Made by a program: the position numbers and the translations under genes | Shown here: in pieces, positions 24,274-32,151 of the stretch | Numbering within the stretch: position 1 is the first letter of the stretch | Layout: the number at the start of each line of letters is the position of its first letter | Source of the DNA: Actinomadura citrea | GTDB taxonomy: Bacteria > Actinomycetota > Actinomycetes > Streptosporangiales > Streptosporangiaceae | Length of the DNA stretch: 64,000 bases | Direction of reading: 5' to 3' | NCBI RefSeq assembly: GCF_013409045.1 | Contig: NZ_JACCBT010000001.1 | Location: forward strand, 4,650,001-4,714,000 | The notes under the pieces: model-generated | What the model saw: the letters and a program-made list of their open reading frames with translations, nothing else | What the model was told of the DNA's origin: nothing | The model's database searches: none

Positions 24274-25356
24274 ATGCCCTCACTGCAGCGGAAGATCCAG
24301 AGCGTCCTCGACGCACTCGTTGAGAGCGGGGCCGAAACCGGGTTGCAGGTGGCCTGCTACCACCGCGGTGCCCTTGTCGTCGATGCCGTCGCCGGAGTGG
24401 CCGACGGCCAGACCGGGCGCATTGCGACCAAGGAGACCCCGTTCTTCAGCTTTTCTTCCGGCAAGGTCATGACGTCGCTGATCGCTCACCTGCTCGTCGG
24501 GACCGGTGCCGTCGGATACGACACCCCGGTGGCCGACCTTTGGCCGGAGTTCGGTGCACGCGGCAAGGCGACTGCGACTCTTCGACACGTGCTCACGCAC
24601 TCGGCCGGAGTGCCGGCGATGCCTCGGGACATCGGTCCCGCCGACCTGACGGACTGGTCGCGGGTGTGCGGCGCGATCGCCGGCGCCGAACCGCGATGGC
24701 GGCCCGGGGCCGAGACGGGGTATCACTCGTTCACCTACGGCTTCCTCGTCGGCGAGGTCGCGCGTCGGGCCACGGGCAAACCGATGCGGCAGCTCTTGGA
24801 CGAGTGGGTCGCCATGCCCTTGGGGGTCGCCGGTGACCTGTACTTCGGTGTTCCCCGCGCCGAGCTGGCCCGGCTGGCGCGGCTCGAAGACGCCGCTCCT
24901 CCCCCGGTCGCGCCACCTGACGATGGTGCCGTTCTCGCGCCCTGGGAGCTGCAGCCGACCGCGGCCATGGGAAACAGCCGCGAGATCCTGCAGGCGGACG
25001 TCCCGTCCGTCGGGACGTTCACGGCGCGGGGAATCGCTGCGGTGAACGCCGCTGTCCTGGATGGTCGGCTCATCGATTCGCGCCAGTTGGCGGAGTTGAC
25101 GGCGGTGGCCTTCGAGGGCACTGACCAGGTCTTCGGTAACCATGTACGGCTGGGGTTGGGCTATCCGCTCGGCCGCGTCGGCACTCGGCCGGAGGAGACG
25201 CCTACCGCGTTCGGCTGGGTCGGTGGGGGCGGCAGCTACGTCTATGCCGAAACCGCCTCCGGCGTCTCCTTCGCGATGACCAAGACCCGTCTCACTCCCC
25301 ACTTCGACACCGCGCGGCGGCTCGCGGACCTGATCGCGGCCGAGATCAGGTCGTGA
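24274..25356 (+). CDS. Serine hydrolase, beta-lactamase / EstB-like
   Basis: This 360-residue class C beta-lactamase-fold hydrolase has the nucleophile SxxK motif as FSFSSGKVM (near residue 66), LRHVLTHSAGVPAMP, a tyrosine in YHSFTYGFLVGEVARR, and a late GWVGGGGSYVYAE matching the third active-site motif. There is no signal peptide, so it is probably a cytoplasmic esterase or peptidase. It follows the PPOX gene closely and overlaps the DUF72 gene tail to tail by 11 bases. Confidence 0.88.
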   Translation: MPSLQRKIQSVLDALVESGAETGLQVACYHRGALVVDAVAGVADGQTGRIATKETPFFSFSSGKVMTSLIAHLLVGTGAVGYDTPVADLWPEFGARGKATATLRHVLTHSAGVPAMPRDIGPADLTDWSRVCGAIAGAEPRWRPGAETGYHSFTYGFLVGEVARRATGKPMRQLLDEWVAMPLGVAGDLYFGVPRAELARLARLEDAAPPPVAPPDDGAVLAPWELQPTAAMGNSREILQADVPSVGTFTARGIAAVNAAVLDGRLIDSRQLAELTAVAFEGTDQVFGNHVRLGLGYPLGRVGTRPEETPTAFGWVGGGGSYVYAETASGVSFAMTKTRLTPHFDTARRLADLIAAEIRS

Positions 25357-26050
25357 GGTCGGTGAAGCGGAGGGCGTTGCGGACGGCGGCGCCGCCGGGG
25401 TCGTTGTTGAAGTAGACGTAGGCGTCCTGTGCCCCATCGAGTTCGTCGGCCCAGCGCCGGAGGGTCTCGTCGTCGTACTCCGGCCAGGGTTCGGCGGGTC
25501 CCTCGTGGAAGCGCAGGTAGAGCCAGTCGGCCGTTCGCCAGAGGGGTGTCTGCGCCTCGCCGAGTCGGTCGGTCCAGCACAGGGCCGCTTCGTGGTGTTC
25601 CAGGACGCGGCGGGTGTCGTCCGTCCACCAGGACGGGTGGCGGGGTTCGACGGCGACGCGGGTGCCGTCCGGGAACCGGTGCAGGCACTCGGTGAGGCGG
25701 TCGGTGTCGGCCTGCAGGGTGGGCGGGAGCTGGAGCAGGAGGGGGCCGAGCCTGTCCCCCAGGCCGTGGGCGGCGTTCATGAGGCGCGCGACCGGCTCTG
25801 CCGGGTCCTTGAGGCGTTTCATGTGGGTGAGGTAGCGGCTGGCCTTGACCGCCATGACGAAGCCGGGCGGGGTGTTGTCGCGCCACAACTCGAAGGTCTC
25901 GTGGGCGGGGAGGCGGTAGAAGGCGTTGTTGTTCTCGACGGTGGTGAAGGTGTCGGCGTAGTGCCGGAGCCAGTTCCGTTGGGCGAGGCCTGGCGGGTAC
26001 AGGACGTCGCGCCAGTCGGCGTACTGCCATCCCGATGTGCCGATGAGCAC
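25346..26050 (-). CDS. DUF72 family protein
   Basis: This 234-residue DUF72 (YecE-type TIM-barrel) protein starts LIGTSGWQYADWRDVLYPPG, followed by YADTFTTVENNNAFYRLP, FVMAVKASRYLTHMKRLKDP and the late YVYFNNDPGGAAVRNA, all family hallmarks. The biochemical function of the family is not established. The GTG start is preceded by GGGGAGG. Confidence 0.9.
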   Translation of the reverse strand: MLIGTSGWQYADWRDVLYPPGLAQRNWLRHYADTFTTVENNNAFYRLPAHETFELWRDNTPPGFVMAVKASRYLTHMKRLKDPAEPVARLMNAAHGLGDRLGPLLLQLPPTLQADTDRLTECLHRFPDGTRVAVEPRHPSWWTDDTRRVLEHHEAALCWTDRLGEAQTPLWRTADWLYLRFHEGPAEPWPEYDDETLRRWADELDGAQDAYVYFNNDPGGAAVRNALRFTDLTT

Positions 26051-26086
26051 GGGCCCCTCCCCTGTCCGGTGGACGCGTGCGGGTGG

Positions 26087-26545
26087 TCATACCCGTTTGC
26101 GGTGGGGTTCCAGGGCGCGGATGTAGTCGACGAGGCGGACGCCGATCTCGAAGGGGATGTCGGGGCCGGTGAGGTCGGCGTCGGGCCAGGTTTCGGAGAT
26201 GCGGCGCCAGGTGGTGCGGCCGAGGAAGGCGCCGGTGCGGGGTTCGTCGCCGAGGTCGGCGCGCCAGGTGGGTTCGGTGGTGAGCAGGTGGGTGAGGGCG
26301 GCCTGGTTGTCGGGTTCGGCGGGGTGTTCGGCGTGGAAGCCGATCTCGATGGCGTGGTGGTGGGCGCCGGGGGTGAGTGCGGCGGGGATGATCTGGGCTT
26401 CGTAGTGCTCGCGTTGGGGTGCGGGGTCGCCGAACCAGGCTTTGACGCCGTTGTGGCGGACGTGGATGTGGGGGTGGCCGAGGCGGGGTGGGGTGGATCC
26501 GCGGATGATCTCGCCGATCTGGTCGAACAGTGCCCGCTCCCCCAT
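26087..26545 (-). CDS. Conserved-looking hypothetical protein (152 aa)
   Basis: I do not recognise the family. It is soluble and histidine-rich in the middle (HPHIHVRHNGVKAW, then GAHHHAIEIGFHAEHP), with FEIGVRLVDYIRALEPHRKR at the end. It begins at ATG 26545 and has no ribosome site; instead TAAGAT sits seven bases upstream, so it is probably a leaderless gene. The Tn3-family element at 26559 begins immediately upstream of that -10 box, so its original -35 region is now 9.1 kb away. Expression may be lost or reset by the insertion. Confidence 0.7.
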   Translation of the reverse strand: MGERALFDQIGEIIRGSTPPRLGHPHIHVRHNGVKAWFGDPAPQREHYEAQIIPAALTPGAHHHAIEIGFHAEHPAEPDNQAALTHLLTTEPTWRADLGDEPRTGAFLGRTTWRRISETWPDADLTGPDIPFEIGVRLVDYIRALEPHRKRV

Positions 26546-26552
26546 GTTGTCG

Positions 26553-26558
26553 ATCTTA
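26553..26558 (-). promoter_or_regulatory. Leaderless -10 box rebuilt by transposon target duplication
   Basis: TAAGAT on the minus strand, then seven bases, then ATG 26545. Five of its six bases are the left copy of the TCTTA target duplication, so the transposon landed in this promoter yet left the -10 intact. Confidence 0.5.
26554..26558. repeat. Target-site duplication, left copy
   Basis: TCTTA directly abuts the left terminal repeat and is identical to 35702-35706 next to the right repeat. Both boundaries are fixed by this match. Confidence 0.9.
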
Positions 26559-26594
26559 GGGGGGCGGCCGGAATACGCCGGAAAGGGATCACGG
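26559..26594 (+). repeat. Left terminal inverted repeat of the Tn3-family element
   Basis: It begins GGGGGG and contains GCCGGAATACGCCGGAA followed by AGGGATCACGG. It matches the right-end repeat with three substitutions and one single-base gap. A further shared GGTTGATCGT lies inside both ends (26610-26619 here). Confidence 0.92.
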
Positions 26595-26618
26595 ACCGGC
26601 GTTGTAGCTGGTTGATCG

Positions 26619-27165
26619 TCAGCGTGGCTCGGTCGGCGGGCCGTGGATGATGCGGTGGATGGTGGAGCGGCCGACGCTGTACTCGGTGGCCAGGTCGGCG
26701 AGCGACACCTCGCCTTCGGCGTAGCGGCGGCGGATGGACCGCCGCGCCGGCTCGGGGAGTTTGGGCTGCTTGCCTTTGAGCTTGCCGTTCCTGCGGGCCA
26801 GCGCCATGCCCTCGCGGGTGCGCAGGTGCCCGAGGTTGGCCTCGAACTCGGCGACCATCGCCAGGGTCTGCAGGAACAGCCGGCCGAACGGGTCGTTCCA
26901 GTCGTAGACCGATCCGCCGAGCCCGAACAGCACGCCTCGGTCGGACAGGTCGGTGAGGATCTGGTTGGCCTCGGCCATGTTGCGGGCGAACCGGTCGAAC
27001 TTGGTGACGGTGAACACGCTGTCCGGCCACACCGCGGCCAGGGCCTGGTCCAGCCCGGCGCGGTTGCGGCGGGTGGTCCCGGAGAAGCCCCGGTCGATGT
27101 AGATCCGGTCGGCCGGGACGCTGAGCGCGAGCAGCTGCTCGGTCTGGACGACGACGTCCTGAAGG
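26619..27165 (-). pseudogene. 5'-truncated resolvase/invertase (TnpR remnant)
   Basis: The frame encodes most of a serine recombinase: LSVPADRIYIDRGFSGTTRR, VFTVTKFDRFARNMAEANQI, a dimerisation helix (DPFGRLFLQTLAMVAEFEAN) and a C-terminal HTH (VSLADLATEYSVGRSTIHRI). The first ~20 residues, which in intact proteins carry the catalytic Ser in a GYxRVST motif, are missing: upstream the frame runs without a start into the MarR stop codon at 27228. The protein cannot be catalytic. The element's resolution site, normally next to tnpR, was probably lost in the same deletion. Confidence 0.85.
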
Positions 27166-27227
27166 CAGCCGCCCGCCGGCGACGCTGGCCCTACTGCTGC
27201 GAGATGGGGCGGGGTGTGTCGATCTGC

Positions 27228-28082
27228 TTACGGCAAGAGCTTGGTGAGAAGGGCGCGAAGTTCCTGCGCGCGGTCCGGGCCGAGGACGTCGTCGATGTCG
27301 CGTTCCATGCTCTCCAGGGCTTCACGCACTACCGGAATGCGGGCGCGGCCGAGGTCGGTGAGCTGGAGGGCGTAGCGGCGCCGGTCGTGCGGGTCCTGGC
27401 CGCGGGCCACGATGCCGGCCTGGACCAGCTCCTCGACGAGCGATGCGGTGGCGGGCTCGGTCATGTGCAGGTATCGGGCCAGTTGCTCTTGCGGGCAGGG
27501 GGCGAGCCGTTCCAGCGCGGGCAGCAAGGCGAAGTGGCGGGTGCGCAGGCCGTGCGCGGCGAGCCGATGATCCCCAAGACGGCGCAGGCGGTAGTGGGCT
27601 TGAGCTATCAGGTGCTCGACGCTGTGGATGGCGGATGACCCGTCGTCGGCGACGAGCATCGTCAACAGCGCGGTGAGGCGCCGCCGTTCGAGGTCGGTGA
27701 GCGCGGCGGTGACCCGGGCGTCGCTGTCGGCGACGGCTTGGCGCATGTCGTCCAGGGCGGTACGGCCCGCCTCGGTCAGCGACAGCATGTAGGTGCGGCG
27801 ATTGGCTGGGTTGCGGGTGCGGACGATATAGCCCGCCTCTTGGAGCCGATCGAGCAGCCTGACCATGATCGTGCGGTTGATGCCGAGTCGGTGGGCGAGG
27901 TCCTGCTGGGAGGGGGCGTCCGCGTCGGCGAGGATGTCGAGCACCACGAACTCGCGCGCTCGGGGGCCGTCCTGCACGGCGTGAGCGGTGACGGTCGTGA
28001 ACGCGCGGCGCATCAGGTGACCGGTGGTCGCATGCAGCGGGCCGGATTCGTCGTCGACGACGTTTCCCGCCTGGTCGGGCAC
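27228..28082 (-). CDS. Tandem-MarR transcriptional regulator
   Basis: This 284-residue protein contains two MarR winged-helix domains in one chain. Domain 1 (residues ~15-145) has SQQDLAHRLGINRTIMVRLL, then DRLQEAGYIVRTRNPANRRT. Domain 2 (~150-284) has CPQEQLARYLHMTEPATASL, then VEELVQAGIVARGQDPHDRR. MarR proteins normally dimerise; here the two halves may form an internal pseudodimer. GTG 28082 is preferred over GTG 28091 because GGAGG lies 8 bases upstream of it. It diverges from the dehalogenase-like gene, with an operator-like dyad between. Confidence 0.88.
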   Translation of the reverse strand: MPDQAGNVVDDESGPLHATTGHLMRRAFTTVTAHAVQDGPRAREFVVLDILADADAPSQQDLAHRLGINRTIMVRLLDRLQEAGYIVRTRNPANRRTYMLSLTEAGRTALDDMRQAVADSDARVTAALTDLERRRLTALLTMLVADDGSSAIHSVEHLIAQAHYRLRRLGDHRLAAHGLRTRHFALLPALERLAPCPQEQLARYLHMTEPATASLVEELVQAGIVARGQDPHDRRRYALQLTDLGRARIPVVREALESMERDIDDVLGPDRAQELRALLTKLLP

Positions 28083-28138
28083 GAGCCTCACCTCCGGGCT
28101 TGATGTTAGCAGCCGATGCTTCTCTTGGTGACGGTTGC

Positions 28139-28162
28139 GTCAGCATTAGTTGGGATGTTGAC
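28139..28162. promoter_or_regulatory. Candidate MarR operator
   Basis: GTCAGCAT (28139-28146) and ATGTTGAC (28155-28162) form an inverted repeat with one mismatch and an 8-base spacer, overlapping the -35 of the rightward promoter. A related GATGTTAGCAG occurs at 28102-28112, closer to the regulator gene. Repression of the hydrolase gene would follow from binding here. Confidence 0.45.
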
Positions 28163-28187
28163 AGTTGGAGGAGTGCAGATTTAGATT
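28158..28187 (+). promoter_or_regulatory. Promoter of the dehalogenase-like gene
   Basis: TTGACA (28158-28163), an 18-base spacer and TAGATT (28182-28187) form a near-consensus housekeeping promoter ~25 bases upstream of the ribosome site for the gene at 28220. The -35 lies within the MarR-type dyad. Confidence 0.6.
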
Positions 28188-28219
28188 CCAGGTGCCGAAC
28201 CAGCGAGAGGTCCACGATC

Positions 28220-29086
28220 ATGCACACTGCCGCCGTCCTCGACTCCCACCTCGCCTACACAGAGACCGGGCAGGGGGAGTCGCCCGTGGTGTTCCTGCAC
28301 GGCAGCCCCACCTCGTCCTACATCTGGCGCAACGTCATCCCGCACGTCGCCGATCGGGCCAAGGTCCTGGCCCCTGATCTGATCGGGATGGGCGCCTCCG
28401 GAAAGCCCGACATCGGTTACCGCTTCGCCGACCACGCCCGCTACCTGGACGCGTGGTTCGAAGCCATGGAGCTGAAGGAGGCCGTCCTGGTCGGTCACGA
28501 TTGGGGCGGCGCACTGGCCATGGACCGTGCCGCACGCCACCCCGACCAGGTGCGCGGCGTCGCCGTCCTGGAGACGTTCCTGCGGCCGCAGATGTGGGCG
28601 GAGCTGCCGCAGGACGTGATCGACCATTCCAAGGCGCTGCGCACCCCCGGGCTCGGCGAGCGGCTACTGCTGGAGGAGAATGCCGCCATCGAGTTCGCCC
28701 TGCCCCACCCGTTCGCCATCAAGACAGGCCTCAGCCCAGAGGACCACGACGTCTACCGCGCGCCCTACACCGACCCCGCGTCGCGCCTTCCACTGCTCCA
28801 GTGGCCTCGCGAGATTCCCTACGACCGCGAACCGGCCGATGTGGCCGAGCGCATGGACGCCTACGGCGAATGGCTCGCCGGCAGCCCCGAGGTGCCCAAA
28901 CTTCTCCTCACGGTCGAGGAGGGTGTCGGTATCGCCTCCCCCGAGATCGTGGACTGGGCCCGCCAGAACATCGCCGCACTCGAAATCGAAGGGATCGGAC
29001 CCGCCGGCCACCAGGCCCCCGAGGACCAGCCCCACGCCATCGGCCAGGCCATCGCCGGCTGGCTGAACCGCCATCACCTCATCTGA
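28220..29086 (+). CDS. Haloalkane-dehalogenase-like alpha/beta hydrolase
   Basis: This 288-residue alpha/beta hydrolase follows haloalkane dehalogenases (DhaA/LinB) along its length: VVFLHGSPTSSYIWRNVIPH, VLAPDLIGMGASGKPD, LVGHDWGGALAM, and a C-terminal GHQAPEDQPHAIGQAIAGWL. The nucleophile is predicted as Asp94 (followed by Trp95, a halide ligand), the acid as Glu118 (LETFLRP) and the base as His264. The second halide ligand, Asn in HGNPTSS of DhaA-type enzymes, is Ser29 here. The reaction would be hydrolytic dehalogenation, but the Ser leaves room for another substrate. The ATG at 28220 has GAGAGG upstream. Confidence 0.85.
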   Translation: MHTAAVLDSHLAYTETGQGESPVVFLHGSPTSSYIWRNVIPHVADRAKVLAPDLIGMGASGKPDIGYRFADHARYLDAWFEAMELKEAVLVGHDWGGALAMDRAARHPDQVRGVAVLETFLRPQMWAELPQDVIDHSKALRTPGLGERLLLEENAAIEFALPHPFAIKTGLSPEDHDVYRAPYTDPASRLPLLQWPREIPYDREPADVAERMDAYGEWLAGSPEVPKLLLTVEEGVGIASPEIVDWARQNIAALEIEGIGPAGHQAPEDQPHAIGQAIAGWLNRHHLI

Positions 29087-29221
29087 GCCGACCCGGCGCA
29101 GCTGCAACGCCACCAACACGACCAGCAGCTCGCCAACATCCGCCGTATCTACGGCCCGGAGAAGGAAGCGCTGGGAGTCCTGGCCATCGAGATCGAACTG
29201 GTCACAGACCACCCCTCCTGA
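29087..29221 (+). other. In-frame coding remnant after the dehalogenase-like gene
   Basis: Directly after the TGA of the hydrolase gene the same frame stays open for 44 codons and looks protein-like (QQLANIRRIYGPEKEALGVL, then AIEIELVTDH). It has no start codon or ribosome site of its own, so it is probably the tail of a gene lost during assembly of the cassette. The rest of the interval to 29411 holds only the promoter of the FAD oxidase gene. Confidence 0.35.
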
Positions 29222-29398
29222 GCGCACACCCGGATCGGAACGACCATCCGCGCTATGCCGACGCCACCAGGCCCGCTAACGCGACTTTTCGTTCCGATGC
29301 TGGTCGACCCCCGTTTCGGGCGGTGCGGATCGCGGGGTCGGTGACTTCGCCGGGCGCATGGTGTCCGGTTCCTACAAGACCGCCGTCCATTGCGTGGA

Positions 29399-29404
29399 TA
29401 CGTT
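29399..29404 (+). promoter_or_regulatory. Leaderless -10 box of the FAD oxidase gene
   Basis: TACGTT, seven bases, then ATG 29412, the same layout as other leaderless starts in this window. There is no ribosome site ahead of this ATG. Confidence 0.45.
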
Positions 29405-29411
29405 GACCTGC

Positions 29412-30755
29412 ATGAACCTATCTCCAGACCAGATCTTTCGACCTGGTGAGCATGCGTATGACCAGGAGCGGGTGGGGCTCAACCGGGCTGTGGAATCGCG
29501 TCCGGCGTGCGTGGTCGGCGTGGCCGGTGAGCAGGACGTAGTCGCCGCCGTGCGGATGGCGGTGGCGCAGGGCCGGGCTGTCGGCGTGATGGCCACCGGC
29601 CACAGCCCGTCGGTGGCTGCGGACGGCGCCGTGCTGATCAACACCGGGCGGCTGAACGGTGTCGAGGTGAACCCGCAGGCCAGGTCCGCCTGGGTGGAGG
29701 CAGGGACGCGGTGGCGGCAGGTCGTGGAGCGGGCCGCCCCGCACGGCCTGGCGCCGCTCAACGGCTCCAGCCCCAACGTGGGCGCGGTCGGGTACACGAC
29801 CGGCGGTGGCGCGGGCCTGCTCGGCCGCCGCTTCGGCTTTGCCGCCGATCACGTACGGCGGCTGCGCGTGGTCACCGCCGACGGCCGTCTGCGCGAGGCC
29901 GGCCCTGGGAGCGACCCCGATCTGTTCTGGGCGGTGCGCGGCGGCAAGGACAACTTCGGCGTCGTCGTCGGCATGGAGATCGAGCTGTTCCCGGTGTCGC
30001 GGCTGTACGGCGGCGGCCTCTACTTCCCCGCCGATGCCACCGGCGACGTCCTGCACGCCTACGCCGAATGGACCCGTTCGCTACCGGAGCACATGGCCTC
30101 CTCAGTGCTGCTGGCACAGAACCCGGACCTGCCCGGCGTGCCGGCGCCGTTGCGCGGCAGGTTCGTCACGCATGTACGGATCGCCTTCAGCGGCGCCGAA
30201 GGCGGAGAGGATCTGGTGCGGCCGCTGCGGGAGATCGGTCCTACCTTGATGGACACGCTGCGGGACATGCCCTACGCCGAGGTCGGCACCATCCACCACG
30301 AGCCCACCGATGCCCCCTACGTGGCCTATGACCGCAACGTGCTCCTGCACGAGATCGGCAAGGACGCGGTCGACACGCTCCTGGCCCACGCAGGACCGGA
30401 CGCGCAGCCGCCGTTCATCACCGAGCTGCGGCATTTCGGCGGCGCCTACGCCCGCCCGCCCGAGATCCCCAACTGCGTCGGCGGCAGGGACGCGGCGTTC
30501 TCCCTCTTCACCGGCGTGACGCCCGCCCCCGGGAACCGGGAGGCGCGCGACCGGTTCCTGGCGGACCTGCGCCCCTGGAGCACCGGTGGCACCAACATCA
30601 ACTTCGCCGGTGTGGAGGACACCGACCCGGCCATCGTCCGCACCGCCTACCGGCCCGGCGACTACACCCGCCTGACCGAGCTCAAAGCCGTCTACGACCC
30701 CGGCAACGTCTTCCGGATCAACTTCAACATCCCCCCGAAAGAGGCGTCGACATGA
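29412..30755 (+). CDS. FAD-binding oxidoreductase, berberine-bridge-enzyme type
   Basis: This 447-residue flavoprotein has a PCMH-type FAD domain (VGVMATGHSPSVAADGAVLI, with His64 as the usual covalent FAD site; NVGAVGYTTGGGAGLLGRRF; DLFWAVRGGKDNFGVVVGME) and a C-terminal BBE segment (YRPGDYTRLTELKAVYDPGN followed by FRINFNI). The cysteine of bicovalent family members is absent from the GYTTGGG region, so single-histidine attachment is likely. Such enzymes oxidise alcohols, sugars or amines with O2. An ATG at 29412 is preferred over an upstream in-frame start. It lies inside the Tn3-family element. Confidence 0.9.
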   Translation: MNLSPDQIFRPGEHAYDQERVGLNRAVESRPACVVGVAGEQDVVAAVRMAVAQGRAVGVMATGHSPSVAADGAVLINTGRLNGVEVNPQARSAWVEAGTRWRQVVERAAPHGLAPLNGSSPNVGAVGYTTGGGAGLLGRRFGFAADHVRRLRVVTADGRLREAGPGSDPDLFWAVRGGKDNFGVVVGMEIELFPVSRLYGGGLYFPADATGDVLHAYAEWTRSLPEHMASSVLLAQNPDLPGVPAPLRGRFVTHVRIAFSGAEGGEDLVRPLREIGPTLMDTLRDMPYAEVGTIHHEPTDAPYVAYDRNVLLHEIGKDAVDTLLAHAGPDAQPPFITELRHFGGAYARPPEIPNCVGGRDAAFSLFTGVTPAPGNREARDRFLADLRPWSTGGTNINFAGVEDTDPAIVRTAYRPGDYTRLTELKAVYDPGNVFRINFNIPPKEAST

Positions 30756-30834
30756 CGGCGCGGCCGTATCCGCGCGCCCCGGCCGTTCAGGTCAGGGCCT
30801 CGCTCCGACGCGGTGCGGGGCCATGCCGGTGTCC

Positions 30835-30863
30835 TTGACAGTGGCGCCGCCGGTCCGTACGGC
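30835..30863 (+). promoter_or_regulatory. Probable promoter of the LLM-class gene
   Basis: TTGACA (30835-30840), a 17-base spacer and TACGGC (30858-30863) precede the gene at 30908 by ~45 bases. The -35 is perfect; the -10 lacks the final T. Confidence 0.4.
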
Positions 30864-30907
30864 ACCTCATCCCAACCTGCACACGACCACAGTCACGGGA
30901 GGAAGTC

Positions 30908-31795
30908 TTGCGGATCGGAATCGGGCTGCCCGCCGCCGTGCCGGACACGGACGCCACGGTCATCGGGCGCTGGGCCGCTGAAAGCGAGGAGCGCGGCTTC
31001 GCCTCCCTGGGGGTGATCGACCGGCTGGTGTACGACAACCTGGACCCGCTCGTCGCGCTGGCCGCCGCGGCGGTCCGAACTGAGCGCATCGAGCTGATGA
31101 CCACTGTCCTCAACACCGGTTACCAGGGCAACCCCGTGCTGCTGGCCAAGCAGATCGGCTCGCTGGAGCGGCTGTGCGCCGGACGGCTGACCGTGGGCCT
31201 GGGCATGGGCGGTTGGCCCGAGGATTACGCCGCCAGCGATGTACCGGCGACCCGGCGCGGCGCCGCGTTCGAGGCGGGCCTCGCGGCGATGGGCGCCGTG
31301 TGGCGCGGGGAGACGACTGGAGCATCCGGCCCGGTCCCCGCCCTCTCTGAAGGCCGTCCCGGACTGCTCCTGGCCGGTCTGGTACCCGCCGGGTTCGCTC
31401 GAGCCGCCCGCCTGTCCGACGGTTGGGTGGCCCCGTCCTTCGGCCTGCGAACCCTGGAACAGGGCGTCGAGGCCGTCCACCAGGAATGGACCCGGGCCGC
31501 ACGACCCGGACGGCCGCGCATCATCGTCGAGCGCTACTTCTGCCTGGGACCCGGCGCGGCCCAGACCGCCGAAGCCTACGTGGCGCACTACTACGGCCCC
31601 GACTACCTTCCTCACATCCAGCCCGACCTGCTGACCGGCCCCGACCGGCTACGCCTGGAGATCGACCGCCTGACCGCGGCGGGCGCCGACGACCTGGTAC
31701 TGCTGCCCTGCTCGGGCGATCCCCGGCAGATCGGCCTGCTCGCCGATGCCCTCGACCAGACGCTCCGGACACCGGCCAAGGAGGCGGCGCCGTGA
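30908..31795 (+). CDS. LLM-class flavin-dependent oxidoreductase
   Basis: This 295-residue luciferase-like monooxygenase family protein begins VRIGIGLPAAVPDTD after a TTG start with GGGAGGA at good spacing, and contains LVALAAAAVRTERIELMTTV, LLAKQIGSLERLCAGRLTVG, LGMGGWPEDYAA and LLLAGLVPAGFARAARLSDG. Family members use FMN or F420 to oxidise or reduce small organic molecules. Its stop overlaps the next GTG, so it is translated with the HhH gene. It is likely to act in the same catabolic or detoxifying pathway as the other passengers; the substrate is unknown. Confidence 0.9.
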   Translation: MRIGIGLPAAVPDTDATVIGRWAAESEERGFASLGVIDRLVYDNLDPLVALAAAAVRTERIELMTTVLNTGYQGNPVLLAKQIGSLERLCAGRLTVGLGMGGWPEDYAASDVPATRRGAAFEAGLAAMGAVWRGETTGASGPVPALSEGRPGLLLAGLVPAGFARAARLSDGWVAPSFGLRTLEQGVEAVHQEWTRAARPGRPRIIVERYFCLGPGAAQTAEAYVAHYYGPDYLPHIQPDLLTGPDRLRLEIDRLTAAGADDLVLLPCSGDPRQIGLLADALDQTLRTPAKEAAP

Positions 31796-32151
31796 ACTCC
31801 CACGACCGGAAAGATTTGGCCGGGGCCGACCTCACCGATCTGGTCAACGTTGGCCGGGCGGTAGCCGGCTACTTCGCCCGCGTCGGGATCACCCGCAGCG
31901 CACAGCTGACGGGCAGGGACCCGATCGAAGTGTACGAGCAGATGTCGGCCGCCTGCGGTGAGGCCCTGGACCCGTGCCTGCTCGACACCATCATGTCCGC
32001 CGTGGACCAGTCGGCGACGGCGAAGCCGAACAATCCATCACCCAAGCCCGCCGACTGGCCGCCCGGCGCGGCCAGTCCCAGTTCCGGTCCGAGCACGTCC
32101 TGTTCTGCCTGGCAACCGACTCCGGTGCTCGGCCCACCGCGTCCTCAATGA
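31792..32151 (+). CDS. Helix-hairpin-helix protein, Cdd1 (pathogenicity locus) type
   Basis: The first ~75 residues match the small Cdd1-type HhH family: DLTDLVNVGRAVAGYFARVG, GRDPIEVYEQMSAACGEALD, PCLLDTIMSAVDQ. It starts at GTG overlapping the LLM-class stop (GTGA). The last ~40 residues are low-complexity Pro/Ser and are read in a different frame from the Clp-like sequence that follows, so the natural C-terminus may have been altered by a small deletion. Function unknown; such proteins may bind DNA or act as helix-hairpin adaptors. Confidence 0.7.
   Translation: MNSHDRKDLAGADLTDLVNVGRAVAGYFARVGITRSAQLTGRDPIEVYEQMSAACGEALDPCLLDTIMSAVDQSATAKPNNPSPKPADWPPGAASPSSGPSTSCSAWQPTPVLGPPRPQ

Noticed and set aside
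26078..26101. GGGTAT on the minus strand upstream of the DUF72 gene, as a fourth sigma-B-type -10
   Set aside because: It lies inside the last codons of the neighbouring gene and no GNNT occurs 14-16 bases upstream.
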